Source of the DNA: Bin87 sp034428455 | Lineage (GTDB): Bacteria > Chloroflexota > Dehalococcoidia > Lucifugimonadales > UBA3495 | Length of the DNA: 64,000 nucleotides | NCBI GenBank assembly: GCA_034428455.1 | Contig: DAOUHZ010000114.1 | Span: forward strand, 62,001 to 126,000 | Reading direction: 5' to 3' | In this document: positions 19,504 to 27,599 of the stretch, in pieces | How positions within the stretch are numbered: position 1 is the first letter of the stretch | Layout: every line of letters starts with the position of its first letter | Translations under genes and position numbers: made by a program | Notes under the pieces: model-generated | What the model was told of the DNA's origin: nothing | Databases searched by the model: none | Seen by the model: the letters and a program-made list of their open reading frames with translations, nothing else

Positions 19504-19512
19504 TGCTACAAT
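19504..19512 (+). promoter_or_regulatory. Extended -10 element of the his operon (TGCTACAAT)
   Basis: TG-C-TACAAT only 8 nt before the ATG of hisZ at 19521. A transcript starting 6-7 nt downstream of the hexamer would begin at about 19519, so hisZ may be translated from a nearly leaderless mRNA. No clear Shine-Dalgarno sequence precedes the ATG, which fits. Confidence 0.45.
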
Positions 19513-19520
19513 ATCCCGCG

Positions 19521-20930
19521 ATGATTTCTGCCGCTTCCACCATCCGCCCCAATCCGGTGCGCCGCCTTCCCGGCATGCCTGATTTCGATGCCGGCGCGCG
19601 CCGGCGCAAGCAGGCCGTCGAGCGCCGCCTGGCCGACTTCATTGGGCGCTTTGGCTACTCCGCCCTGGAAGTTCCGATACTGGAGAACACCGAGCTTTTC
19701 CTGCGCAAATCCGGCGGCGATCTGGCCTCCCAGATGTACTCCTTTGTTGACCCCGGCTCCAACGCGGTTAGCCTGCGCCCCGAGTTCACCTCTGCGATCA
19801 TGCGGCACTACCTGGAAATCAACGAGGATAGCCACGAGCCTCCGTTGGTCCGGTGGCAATACTGCGGACCAGTCTTTCGCTACGATACCGGCAGCGCCGC
19901 CGGCACCGGACAGTTCACCCAGGTTGGGGCCGAGTTGGTCGGGTCTAACAGCATCCTCGCCGACGCCGAGCTCCTGACCCTGGCCGCCGGCATTCCAGCC
20001 CACCTGGGCATCCGTGACTATCGCATCCGCCTTGCCGATCTGGACGTCCTGGATAGCGTGCTGGATACCGTCGGACTTTCTGACCGCGCCCGCGAGTTCA
20101 TCGTGGCCAACATGAACCGGATCGGGGAAGGGAGCGACAATCTCGCGTCGGTGCTGCAACGCGCCGCCGAACTCCACGTCGTTTCTGGCATCGGCTTGCC
20201 CGACGAGGAAAAGCACCTGGCCGTCGCGGTCAATGGACTTCCAGACGGCGCGGCCCGCTCGGTTCTGGCTGGATTTATGCGCTGGAACACGTCCGCAGAC
20301 ATGCCTCTGGGCCGCCGTTCTCCCGATGAAATCGTTGACCGGCTGCTCCGCAAACTGCGCGGCGGCGACGCCTCCGACGCCGTCGAGCGCGGCCTCGCCT
20401 TGGCCGGCCAGTTGGCCAGCGTTAAGGGCGACCCGGCACACGCGCTGCCTCAGGCCCAATCCATAGTCGCCGCGGCCGGTGCGGATACCAGGGCTATCGA
20501 CCGGCTGATCGAACTCACCAGCCTCGTTACCGAAGACCCGGCCGTGTACCAGCGGCTGGAGATCGATTTCTCCCTGGCCCGAGGCATCGCCTACTACAAC
20601 GGTATCATCTTCGATATCGTTCGCGGCGACACCCAACTTTCTCTCGGAGGCGGTGGCCGCTACGACGCCCTGGCTCGCGCTCTCGGCGGTGCGGAGCCCG
20701 TTCCCGCCCTGGGATTTGCGTGTACCCTGGAAGCCTTGCTCTCCGCAATGCCTCCGGCCGATCAACCGCAATCTGAAAATGACGCCGTCCTGGTATCCGC
20801 CGCAGGTCGGGCATCCAACGCCGCCGCACTGCGCGCCGCCGCCGAAATGCGCCACAATGGAGACGTTGCCGTGCTGGATGTGGGCGGCAGCGGCAATCGC
20901 GCCGATTTCGCTCGGACGGTTACGGTGTAA
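19521..20930 (+). CDS. hisZ: HisZ-like ATP phosphoribosyltransferase regulatory subunit
   Basis: 469 residues with the catalytic core of histidyl-tRNA synthetase: RRLPGMPDF at the start, motif 2-like VRWQYCGPVFRYDTG, GTGQFTQVGAELVG, and the late LARGIAYYNGIIFDI...GGGGRYD (motif 3 region). The HisRS anticodon domain is reduced (about 60 residues after residue 410). Adjacent hisG points to HisZ, the activator subunit of ATP phosphoribosyltransferase, rather than HisRS. ATG 19521 is used; the in-frame ATG at 19449 gives an unconserved tail. A true HisRS role cannot be ruled out without alignment. Confidence 0.8.
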   Translation: MISAASTIRPNPVRRLPGMPDFDAGARRRKQAVERRLADFIGRFGYSALEVPILENTELFLRKSGGDLASQMYSFVDPGSNAVSLRPEFTSAIMRHYLEINEDSHEPPLVRWQYCGPVFRYDTGSAAGTGQFTQVGAELVGSNSILADAELLTLAAGIPAHLGIRDYRIRLADLDVLDSVLDTVGLSDRAREFIVANMNRIGEGSDNLASVLQRAAELHVVSGIGLPDEEKHLAVAVNGLPDGAARSVLAGFMRWNTSADMPLGRRSPDEIVDRLLRKLRGGDASDAVERGLALAGQLASVKGDPAHALPQAQSIVAAAGADTRAIDRLIELTSLVTEDPAVYQRLEIDFSLARGIAYYNGIIFDIVRGDTQLSLGGGGRYDALARALGGAEPVPALGFACTLEALLSAMPPADQPQSENDAVLVSAAGRASNAAALRAAAEMRHNGDVAVLDVGGSGNRADFARTVTV

Positions 20931-20945
20931 AAGCGGAGCATCGCC

Positions 20946-21965
20946 TTGAGACTGGTCATACCAAGCGACGGCGAACTGGGCGAGCCGACCATGCGGTTCC
21001 TGGCATCCTGTGGCGTCAGGGTCAACCGGCCTAATTCTCGTCGCTACACGGGATCCATTCCGTCGCTGCCCGGAATCGACGTGCTGTTCCAGCGCACCGC
21101 CGATATCACCACCAAGGTGGAAGAGGGCAGCGCCGAGATGGGCATCACCGGCCTCGACCGCCTGATGGAATATCGCCACGATGACGATTCCGTGATTCCG
21201 GTAATGGAGGATCTCGGCTTCGGCGGATGCGACTACGTGCTCGCCGTGCCCGATTCGTGGCTTGACGTAACGTCCGTCGACGACCTGGCCGATCTTGCCC
21301 TGGACTTCCACGAACGCGGCCAGCAGCTCCGTATCGCCACGAAGTACCCGCGATTGCTCCGGCGCTACCTGTTCGAGCGCGGCATCAATTATTTCACTCT
21401 CGTGCCCGCCAGCGGCACGCTGGAAGCCGCGCCAATTGCCGGCTACGCCGACCTGATCGCTGACCTGTCCGCTACTGGGACCACGCTCCGTGAAAATCGT
21501 CTCAAAACCCTGGACGGCGGCACGATCTTGTCCTCCCAAGCCTGCCTCATCGCCAATCCGTCTGCCCTCGCCGGCTGTCCCGACGACCTCGAACTCGCCC
21601 GTTCCCTGACCGAAATGCTTGAGGCGCACCTCCGCGCCGACCCGTACTACCGGATCACCGCCAACGTGCAGGGCCGCTCCGCTGAGGACGTCAGCGCCAT
21701 GATCCTGGCGCGGCCCGAAATCGCCGGCATCCAGGGCCCCACCGTCGCCCGCGTGTTCAGCGTCGAAGAGGAGGACTGGTACGCCGTCTCGCTGCTGATC
21801 CGCAAGAACCGCCTGCTGGACGCCGTTGCCCACCTGCGCGAATGCGGCGGGGTAGACATTGCCGCCGCTCAGTTGTCATACCTGTTCAAGGACCAGTCCC
21901 AGGCTTTCGCCGGTTTCATGGACCGCATCGCATCGCTAAACGGCAAGGATGCCAACCATGCCTAA
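20946..21965 (+). CDS. hisG: ATP phosphoribosyltransferase, long form
   Basis: 339 residues from a TTG start. First enzyme of histidine synthesis: ATP + PRPP to phosphoribosyl-ATP. RLVIPSDGEL and the phosphate-binding LEAAPIAGYADLIADLSATGTTL (given as two spans around residue 158-180) are typical. It has an additional C-terminal region (about 245-330; GPTVARVFSVEEEDWYAV, LRECGGVDIAAAQLSY) matching the HisG_C histidine-binding domain of long-form HisG. Long HisG is normally self-sufficient, so finding it next to hisZ is unusual. Overlaps the next gene by 8 nt. Confidence 0.9.
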   Translation: MRLVIPSDGELGEPTMRFLASCGVRVNRPNSRRYTGSIPSLPGIDVLFQRTADITTKVEEGSAEMGITGLDRLMEYRHDDDSVIPVMEDLGFGGCDYVLAVPDSWLDVTSVDDLADLALDFHERGQQLRIATKYPRLLRRYLFERGINYFTLVPASGTLEAAPIAGYADLIADLSATGTTLRENRLKTLDGGTILSSQACLIANPSALAGCPDDLELARSLTEMLEAHLRADPYYRITANVQGRSAEDVSAMILARPEIAGIQGPTVARVFSVEEEDWYAVSLLIRKNRLLDAVAHLRECGGVDIAAAQLSYLFKDQSQAFAGFMDRIASLNGKDANHA

Positions 21966-22719
21966 CCTGCCCATGCACATCTACATTTGCCAGCAGGTCG
22001 CGCAGGACTTGGATTGGGGCTACGTGCACGATCATCCCGGCGCCGCGTACCTCGGGTCGACCACGCCTGACATCCGCGCCATGACCAAGTGGGACCGCGC
22101 CCGAACCCACTTCTCGGACCTATCGGTAACCCATGTCGGCGCCGGCGTCCAGCGGATGTTCGAGCTGCACCCGCACCTGGCCGGCGCGGATAACGGCCTG
22201 TCCCCCCACACCAGGTCGTTCCTCCTGGGTTACGTGAGCCATCTGGTGGCCGACGAGACGTGGATCACCACCATGTTTCGTCCTCACTTCGCCCCCGACA
22301 GCCGCGTTACCGACACCGAGATCGAGTCGCACATCTGGGACCGCGCTCTGCAACTGGATATGGATCGGGTGGTTCTGGACGAAAACGCCCGTCTTGTCGC
22401 CGAAAATGACGCCATCGCCGCTGTTGACCAGATGCCCGCCCTGGAGTTCCTCCAGGATGAGTTGATTGACGAATGGCGCAGTTGGGTGGCTCGCCTCCTG
22501 GGATGGGATTTCACCTGGGAGCGACTCAAGCGCGCCCTCAACCGCATGTACCGCGACAACGACGAAGTGCAGTTGGTCGTGGACGGTTTCCTTGAAAATG
22601 TGCCCCAGAATCTGGAGCGCGTGTACGAGCGCATCCCCCGTGAGCTTATCGACGACTATCGCCAGCGGGTCATCGACGAAACCAAGGTCCAGGCAAGGGA
22701 GTATCTCAGTGCGTCTTAA
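21958..22719 (+). CDS. Zinc-dependent phospholipase C-like protein in the his operon
   Basis: 253 residues. MHIYICQQVAQDL, GSTTPDIRAMTKWDRARTHF and FLLGYVSHLVADETW carry His/Asp residues spaced as in bacterial zinc-dependent phospholipase C / S1-P1 nuclease-like proteins (Zn_dep_PLPC). There is no signal peptide, so it is probably cytoplasmic and need not act on phospholipid. Start overlaps hisG by 8 nt (AAGGA upstream of ATG 21958) and its end overlaps hisD by 11 nt, so it is translationally knitted into the his operon. A link to histidine synthesis is not known to me. Confidence 0.7.
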   Translation: MPNLPMHIYICQQVAQDLDWGYVHDHPGAAYLGSTTPDIRAMTKWDRARTHFSDLSVTHVGAGVQRMFELHPHLAGADNGLSPHTRSFLLGYVSHLVADETWITTMFRPHFAPDSRVTDTEIESHIWDRALQLDMDRVVLDENARLVAENDAIAAVDQMPALEFLQDELIDEWRSWVARLLGWDFTWERLKRALNRMYRDNDEVQLVVDGFLENVPQNLERVYERIPRELIDDYRQRVIDETKVQAREYLSAS

Positions 22720-24055
22720 GATGGTGCGCGGGCTGTCTGCCGCCGAATCGGTTCTGACCCGCATCGACCCCCTCGACCTTTCCTCCCTGCCCGAGCCTGT
22801 CCTACAGCGCACGCGCGATATCTTCGGCGCCGACGCCACCCCCGAGTCCTCAGTGTTGCAGATGCTCCGCGACGTTCGCGCCGAGGGCGACACGGCAGTG
22901 AAACGCTACGCCAACCGCCTCGACGGTGCTGAGCTGGACGGCCTGCAAGTCCCGGAAGCGGAGCTGGAAGCTGCCTGGGAGTCCACTCCCGATGACCTCA
23001 AACGGGCCCTCGAGCTGGCCGCCCGCCGCATCACCGAGTTCCACGAGGCCACTCTCCCCCGCGACTGGGTTGACCTCGGCGGCGGCCTGGGCGAGTTGGT
23101 GCGACCCTTGGAACGCGTTGGCCTGTACGCTCCGGGAGGCACTGCGGCCTACCCGTCCACGGTCCTGATGACCGCCATCCCTGCCCGTGTTGCTGGCGTC
23201 AGCGAGGTCGTGCTGGCCACCCCCCGCCTTGGCCAGGAGCCGCTGAATTCCACTGTCCTCGCCGCGGCCCGCATCGCCGGCGTCGACGCGGTGTACCAGG
23301 TGGGCGGCGTGCCCGCCATCGGCGCCCTGGCCTACGGAACCGAGACCATCCGCAAGGTCGATAAGATCTGCGGCCCCGGCAACGTCTTTGTGGCCTACGC
23401 CAAGCGCATGGTGCAGGGCCAGGTCGACATTGACGGCGTGTTCGGCCCCACCGAAACCATCCTGCTTGCCGACGAGACTGCGAATCCTGTCTTCTGTGCC
23501 GCCGATCTCATCGCCCAGGCTGAGCATGATCCCATGGCTTCGGCCATCCTGGTAACCGACTCGCAATCGCTGATCGACACGGTGGAAGAAGAGTTGGACT
23601 CCCAGATCGCCGGCAACCCCCGCGCCGAGACCATCCGCCATTCCCTGGAACGCCAGGGTTGCATCGTCATGGTGGACGACTTTGACGAAGCCATCGCCGT
23701 TGCCAACCACATCGCCCCTGAGCATCTTTGTCTCATGGTGGCAGACCCTTGGGTCTGGGCCGGACAGGTGCGCAACGCCGGCGGCCTCTTCCTCGGTGAG
23801 TTTTCACCCGAGGTGATGGGCGACTACATTGCCGGGCCTTCCCACGTGATGCCCACCGGAGGCACCGCGCGGTTCAGCTCCGCCCTGAGCGTCCACCACT
23901 TCCTGCGCACCATGCCCGTGGTTGGTCTCAGCCCACAGCGCTTCACCGACCTCGGCGCTGCGGCCGTCCGTATCGCCGAGGCTGAGGGCCTTCCCGGTCA
24001 CGCCGGCGCGGTGCAGGCCCGTCTCGACCACATCGCTGCCACGCAAACCCGCTAA
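22709..24055 (+). CDS. hisD: Histidinol dehydrogenase
   Basis: 448 residues; oxidises histidinol to histidine in two NAD steps. Typical stretches: VGLYAPGGTAAYPSTVLM, KICGPGNVFVAYAKRMV, GPTETILLAD, EHDPMASAILVT, and NHIAPEHLCLMV, plus the C-terminal AEAEGLPGHAGAVQ. Zinc-ligating Gln/His/Asp/His positions appear intact. GTG 22709 is chosen because AAGGGAG lies 8 nt upstream and it couples to the preceding stop; ATG at 22721 is the alternative. Confidence 0.96.
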   Translation: MRLKMVRGLSAAESVLTRIDPLDLSSLPEPVLQRTRDIFGADATPESSVLQMLRDVRAEGDTAVKRYANRLDGAELDGLQVPEAELEAAWESTPDDLKRALELAARRITEFHEATLPRDWVDLGGGLGELVRPLERVGLYAPGGTAAYPSTVLMTAIPARVAGVSEVVLATPRLGQEPLNSTVLAAARIAGVDAVYQVGGVPAIGALAYGTETIRKVDKICGPGNVFVAYAKRMVQGQVDIDGVFGPTETILLADETANPVFCAADLIAQAEHDPMASAILVTDSQSLIDTVEEELDSQIAGNPRAETIRHSLERQGCIVMVDDFDEAIAVANHIAPEHLCLMVADPWVWAGQVRNAGGLFLGEFSPEVMGDYIAGPSHVMPTGGTARFSSALSVHHFLRTMPVVGLSPQRFTDLGAAAVRIAEAEGLPGHAGAVQARLDHIAATQTR

Positions 24056-24075
24056 CGCATTTGGAACGCCTGCTC

Positions 24076-25170
24076 ATGCCTGATATCGAAGAACTGCTGC
24101 TCCCCCACATCAGCCGCCTGAAGACCTACCAGGGCGTATCCCCCAGCGAAACGCTGGCCGAGGAGGCGGGCATTCCCCTGGAGCAGGTCATACGCCTGAA
24201 CGGCAACGAAAACCCCTACGGCCCCTCGCCCCAGGTCGCCGAAGCCTTGGGCAGTTTCCGCGACTACAACCACTATCCCGATCCCGCTCAGCGTCGCCTC
24301 CGCGAAGCCCTGTCCGACTATCTCGGCGTCCCGGAGGACAACATCGTCGCCGGCAACGGCAGTGACGAGATCATCGACCTCCTGATGCGGATGTTCCTTG
24401 CGCCCGGTGATGAAATAATCATCCCGGTGCCAACCTTCGGCATGTACTCTTTCTCCGCCGACGTTGCCGGCGCCAAGGCGGTTTCCGTCCCGCGCGACGA
24501 CAACTTCGATATCGACATCGAGGCGATCCGGGGGGCCATTACCCCGCGCACCAAGGCCATCTTCTTCCCGACCCCCAACAACCCCACGGGCAACGTGGTC
24601 ACCGAGGCCCAGGCCCGAGCCTTGCTCGATACCGGGCTTTTGGTCGTGTCAGACGAGGCCTACTACGACTTCTGCGGCCAGACCCTGATGCCTTTGCTGT
24701 CCGAGTACCGGAACCTCGTCGTCCTGCGCACCTTCAGCAAGTGGGCCGGTCTGGCCGGCCTCCGCATTGGCGCTGGCGCTATGGATTCTGAGCTGGCCGC
24801 CACGATGATGGGCATGAAGCCCCCGTACAATGTCAACCTCGCTGCTGAGATCGCCCTCCTGGCCTCGTTGTCCGACACGGCCCAACTGCTGGACCGGGTC
24901 GACGCCATCGTCACGGAGCGAGGGCGCATGTACCGGCTACTGTGCGAGATCCCCGGTATTACGGTGTGGCCGTCGCAGGCGAACTTCATCCTCTGCAAAA
25001 TGCCCGACGGACGGGGCCTGGAAGTGTATGAGGCAATGTGCCGTCGGGGTGTGTTCCTGCGCTATTTCGACAACGAACTCCTGCGCGATTACATCCGCTC
25101 CAGCGTCGGCAAGCCCGAGGAAACCGATGCTGTGGTCGCCGGATTCCGCGCCGCGCTCGGGGTGGACTAG
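24076..25170 (+). CDS. hisC: Histidinol-phosphate aminotransferase
   Basis: 364 residues, PLP-dependent fold type I. LNGNENPYGPSP near the N-terminus, FPTPNNPTGN, SDEAYYDF and the Schiff-base lysine in TFSKWAGLAGLRIG (about residue 222) are diagnostic. Converts imidazole-acetol phosphate to histidinol phosphate. ATG 24076 is used; a TTG at 24061 directly behind hisD is also in frame. hisB begins 1 nt after its stop. Confidence 0.95.
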   Translation: MPDIEELLLPHISRLKTYQGVSPSETLAEEAGIPLEQVIRLNGNENPYGPSPQVAEALGSFRDYNHYPDPAQRRLREALSDYLGVPEDNIVAGNGSDEIIDLLMRMFLAPGDEIIIPVPTFGMYSFSADVAGAKAVSVPRDDNFDIDIEAIRGAITPRTKAIFFPTPNNPTGNVVTEAQARALLDTGLLVVSDEAYYDFCGQTLMPLLSEYRNLVVLRTFSKWAGLAGLRIGAGAMDSELAATMMGMKPPYNVNLAAEIALLASLSDTAQLLDRVDAIVTERGRMYRLLCEIPGITVWPSQANFILCKMPDGRGLEVYEAMCRRGVFLRYFDNELLRDYIRSSVGKPEETDAVVAGFRAALGVD

Positions 25171-25171
25171 C

Positions 25172-25786
25172 ATGACCACTGCTAATCAAGCCGCGCGCAC
25201 CGCGAACCTGGAGCGATCCACCGCCGAAACCAGCATCTCAATATCCGTGGACCTGGATGGTCAGGGTCGATACGACGTAGACACCGGCAATGGCTTTCTC
25301 GACCACATGGTCAGCCAGATCGCCCGTCACGGCCTGTTCGACATCACACTGAAAGCCCAGGGCGACACCCACGTCGGGTGGCATCATCTCGTCGAGGACA
25401 CCGCTATCATGCTGGGCCGCGCCTTCGGCCAGGCTTTGGGCGAGCCGCGCGGCATCCGTCGCATGGGACACGCCATTGTCCCCCTGGACGAGACCCTGGT
25501 CATGGTCGCCGTCGACTGGAGCGGCCGGCCCTACGTGTCCGTGGACACCACGCTCAACAACGTCATGGTCGAGACCCTGTCCGGTGACCTCGTTGCTCAC
25601 TTCCTAGAGTCCTTCGCCATTGAGGCGCGCATCAATCTGCATGCCCGGGTGATGGCCGGTGTCAGCCCCCATCACAAGGCCGAAGCCCTCTGCAAGGCGC
25701 TGGCTCGCGCCCTCCGCGACGCTGTCGAACCCGATCCGCGGGCCCTTGGCCAGGTTCCCAGCACCAAGGGGACCCTGGACGCTTGA
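25172..25786 (+). CDS. hisB: Imidazoleglycerol-phosphate dehydratase
   Basis: 204 residues, monofunctional HisB without the N-terminal phosphatase. GNGFLDHMVSQIARHGLFD, WHHLVEDTAI (the metal-binding HHxxED; the residue before is Trp rather than the usual Asp), and SPHHKAEALCKALARALRDAV (second HHxxE) are present, ending in VPSTKGTL. Last gene of this his cluster; hisA, hisF, hisH, hisI and hisE must lie elsewhere. Confidence 0.95.
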   Translation: MTTANQAARTANLERSTAETSISISVDLDGQGRYDVDTGNGFLDHMVSQIARHGLFDITLKAQGDTHVGWHHLVEDTAIMLGRAFGQALGEPRGIRRMGHAIVPLDETLVMVAVDWSGRPYVSVDTTLNNVMVETLSGDLVAHFLESFAIEARINLHARVMAGVSPHHKAEALCKALARALRDAVEPDPRALGQVPSTKGTLDA

Positions 25787-25791
25787 CCTCA

Positions 25792-25812
25792 ACCCCGCAA
25801 AAGGAGCGGGGT
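25792..25812 (+). terminator. Weak hairpin after hisB
   Basis: ACCCCGC / GCGGGGT, 7-bp stem with a 7-nt loop, 5 nt after the hisB stop; no T-run. Possible end of the his transcript. Confidence 0.4.
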
Positions 25813-25856
25813 GCAAGACGTTCGGAGCCTGCATTCCTCCCTGGCCACCGGCGGGT

Positions 25857-26012
25857 GTAACTGTTCAGGATTAAGGTTGTTGTCATTGCGAGGCGCTAGC
25901 GCCGTGGCAATCTCGTCCTCTCTCCAGAACCTTTTCCCGAACGATTCTCCGGCCCCAACGAGATTGCCGCGCTGCGCTCGCAATGACGACCCCCGCAACC
26001 CGGAACAGTTAC
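25857..26012. mobile_element. MITE-like element, copy A
   Basis: 156 bp, non-coding. Ends are GTAACTGTTC and its complement GAACAGTTAC; the inverted similarity extends about 36 bp to TCATTGCGAG / CTCGCAATGA. It is flanked by identical 8-bp direct repeats CGGCGGGT (25849-25856 and 26013-26020), as expected for a target duplication. The interior holds two facing hairpin units (GGCAATCTCG and CGAGATTGCC). Copy B at 27396-27552 is the same sequence in inverse orientation at about 90 percent identity by eye. It fills most of the 316-bp gap between hisB and the next ORF. Confidence 0.8.
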
Positions 26013-26102
26013 CGGCGGGTTGGGCGGCTGCTATGCGTCTCTCCGTTCGCGTATAATGAAACTAATCGGGGCCGGACGACGCGGCTCTGACAGGAGGACA
26101 CC

Positions 26103-26375
26103 ATGACGATCATCCACAGCGGCGTTAACCAGTTCAACCGGGTTCTCGTGAATGTCCTGGACAAGCCTTTTGTGGCCCGAGTGTTGTCACCGTTCCAGCC
26201 CATCGCCAACACGCTGACCAGTCGCTACCTCAACTACGCGATGCCCGGCGACTGTCCTCCGTCATCGTCTCCCGTGGCCTACACCATCATCGACGCCGAC
26301 GGCAATAAACGATGGAGCGGAGACACGGCGGAACTCAACGAAAACCCGGAGCACCGCCACCGCAATATCCGCTGA
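26103..26375 (+). CDS. Small hypothetical protein
   Basis: 90 residues, no recognised family. Kept as a gene because AGGAGG lies 6-11 nt before the ATG, a TATAAT sits at 26052-26057, codon use is normal, and a strong terminator hairpin follows. The C-terminal third (AYTIIDADGNKRWSGDTAEL) reads like a short beta-hairpin; no membrane segment or cysteine pair. It sits between the two MITE copies. Confidence 0.55.
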   Translation: MTIIHSGVNQFNRVLVNVLDKPFVARVLSPFQPIANTLTSRYLNYAMPGDCPPSSSPVAYTIIDADGNKRWSGDTAELNENPEHRHRNIR

Positions 26376-26393
26376 TCCTGGGACCCTAGGCGC

Positions 26394-26429
26394 GCGAAAG
26401 CCCTCCCCAAGCGCGGGGAGGGCTTTCGC
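26394..26429. terminator. Bidirectional terminator hairpin
   Basis: Perfect 15-bp stem GCGAAAGCCCTCCCC / GGGGAGGGCTTTCGC with a 6-nt loop, between the convergent small ORF (plus) and crotonase gene (minus). Confidence 0.75.
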
Positions 26430-26449
26430 ATCCGATCTTGGTGCGAGAG

Positions 26450-27310
26450 CTACGCGCCGCGCACTGGTCGTCCCCGGCGGGCCAGGAAGTCCGGGAACGC
26501 CTCTTCCGCCAGGGTGCCCCGCAGCACGTTGGTGGTGAAGTCCTTTTCGTTCATCCATTGCTGCTCGAGGCTCTCGCCTTTGTGCTGTAGCAGTAGCCGC
26601 TTGATCCCGATCACCGACGGCGTGTCGTTGGTGGCGATCTCGGTGGCTACTTCCATCGTCTTCTGCCGCAGCCGGTACGTCGGCACCAGGTGGTTCAGCA
26701 GCCCGATGCGGTAGGCCTCTTCCGCCTCCACGATCCGCGCGGTGAACAGCAGTTCCTTCGCCTGCGGCCAGCCCACCTGGTTGGTCAGCGTCCAGGTCGA
26801 GTTGATCCGTCCGTACGCCGCCGCCAGGAATCGGAACCGCGCCGCGTCCGACCCGATCCGGATGTCCAGCGACGATGACAGCACCGCCCCGCCGCCGTAG
26901 GCCAGTCCGTTGATCATGCCGATTACCGGCTTGTCCGAGGCGCTGACCTCGTAACCGCCCCGTTGTCTCCGGGAGGCGCGTTCGTCCATGCCATCCCGGG
27001 TCAGCGTTCCCGCGTTCAGCGCGGCCTGGTCCTCCCGCTGCTCGTGGATGTCGCCGCCGGCGGTGAATGCTGGAACGCGCGGGTGCGTGTCCGCGCCCGT
27101 GATTACGATGCACCCGATCTCCGGATCTTCGTTGGCACACCGCACCGCGTCGTGAAGCTCTTCCGTCAGCTGCCGGTTCATGGCGTTGAGCACTTCCGGC
27201 CGGTTCATGGTTAGAACTGCCACGTGCCCTACCACCTCGCGCCGCCGGTCGCCGCTGCCCTCCCACTTGGAGACGCGTTCTTTGTCGGACAGAATGTACT
27301 GGTAAGCCAT
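26450..27310 (-). CDS. Enoyl-CoA hydratase/isomerase (crotonase) family protein
   Basis: 286 residues. VAVLTMNRPEVLNAMN, FTAGGDIHE (oxyanion hole, first half) and IGMINGLAYGGGAVLSSSLDIRIGSD (oxyanion hole second half, given as NGLAYGGGA) show the crotonase fold. The second catalytic Glu region reads AYGRINSTWTLTNQVG, not the hydratase GxxPExG, so a reaction other than simple hydration is possible. ATG 27310 has AGGAG upstream; the longer reading to 27388 lacks a ribosome site. Gene lies between two inverted MITE copies. Confidence 0.85.
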   Translation of the reverse strand: MAYQYILSDKERVSKWEGSGDRRREVVGHVAVLTMNRPEVLNAMNRQLTEELHDAVRCANEDPEIGCIVITGADTHPRVPAFTAGGDIHEQREDQAALNAGTLTRDGMDERASRRQRGGYEVSASDKPVIGMINGLAYGGGAVLSSSLDIRIGSDAARFRFLAAAYGRINSTWTLTNQVGWPQAKELLFTARIVEAEEAYRIGLLNHLVPTYRLRQKTMEVATEIATNDTPSVIGIKRLLLQHKGESLEQQWMNEKDFTTNVLRGTLAEEAFPDFLARRGRPVRGA

Positions 27311-27395
27311 GGAAATCGTCGCTCCTGTTGCGCCTTTTCGAATGGCCGCATTGTATGGGCAGCCGCCGGCCCTAGTCAAACCAGGCAATTGACGT

Positions 27396-27552
27396 GTAAT
27401 CGTTCAGGGTTGCGGGGAATCGTCACTGCGAGCGCAGCGCGGCAATCTCGTTGGGGTAGGAGAATCGTTAGGGAAAAGGTTCTGGACAGAGGACGAGATT
27501 GCCACGGCGCTGGCGCCTCGCAAGGACAACAACCTTAATCCTGAACATTGAC
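27396..27552. mobile_element. MITE-like element, copy B (inverse of copy A)
   Basis: 157 bp. Reverse complement aligns end to end with copy A with roughly a dozen substitutions and one indel. Ends GTAATCGTTC and GAACATTGAC. Flanked by ATTGACGT (27388-27395) and ATTGACAT (27553-27560), an 8-bp duplication with one mismatch. The right junction creates TTGACATTGACA (27548-27559), a potential -35 region 41 nt before nfeD. With the leader of the crotonase gene it fills the 289-bp gap before nfeD. Confidence 0.78.
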
Positions 27553-27599
27553 ATTGACATACCACCGCGTCGCCCTGATCATAAACTCAGGTAAGTCCG

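Noticed and set aside
19506..21833. 775-residue open frame on the minus strand across hisZ and hisG
   Set aside because: It is a shadow of two clear his genes; the translation is Gly/Gln/Val-rich without motifs and arises from the GC-rich third codon positions.
25792..27560. CRISPR array suggested by repeated CATTGCGAG units
   Set aside because: The units are inverted, unevenly spaced and bounded by target duplications, which fits MITE-like elements rather than direct repeats with spacers.
27548..27590. Promoter for nfeD formed by TTGACATTGACA at the edge of MITE copy B
   Set aside because: No acceptable -10 lies at 16-18 bp from either TTGACA; only TCATAA-like sequences are present, so it was not listed as a promoter.
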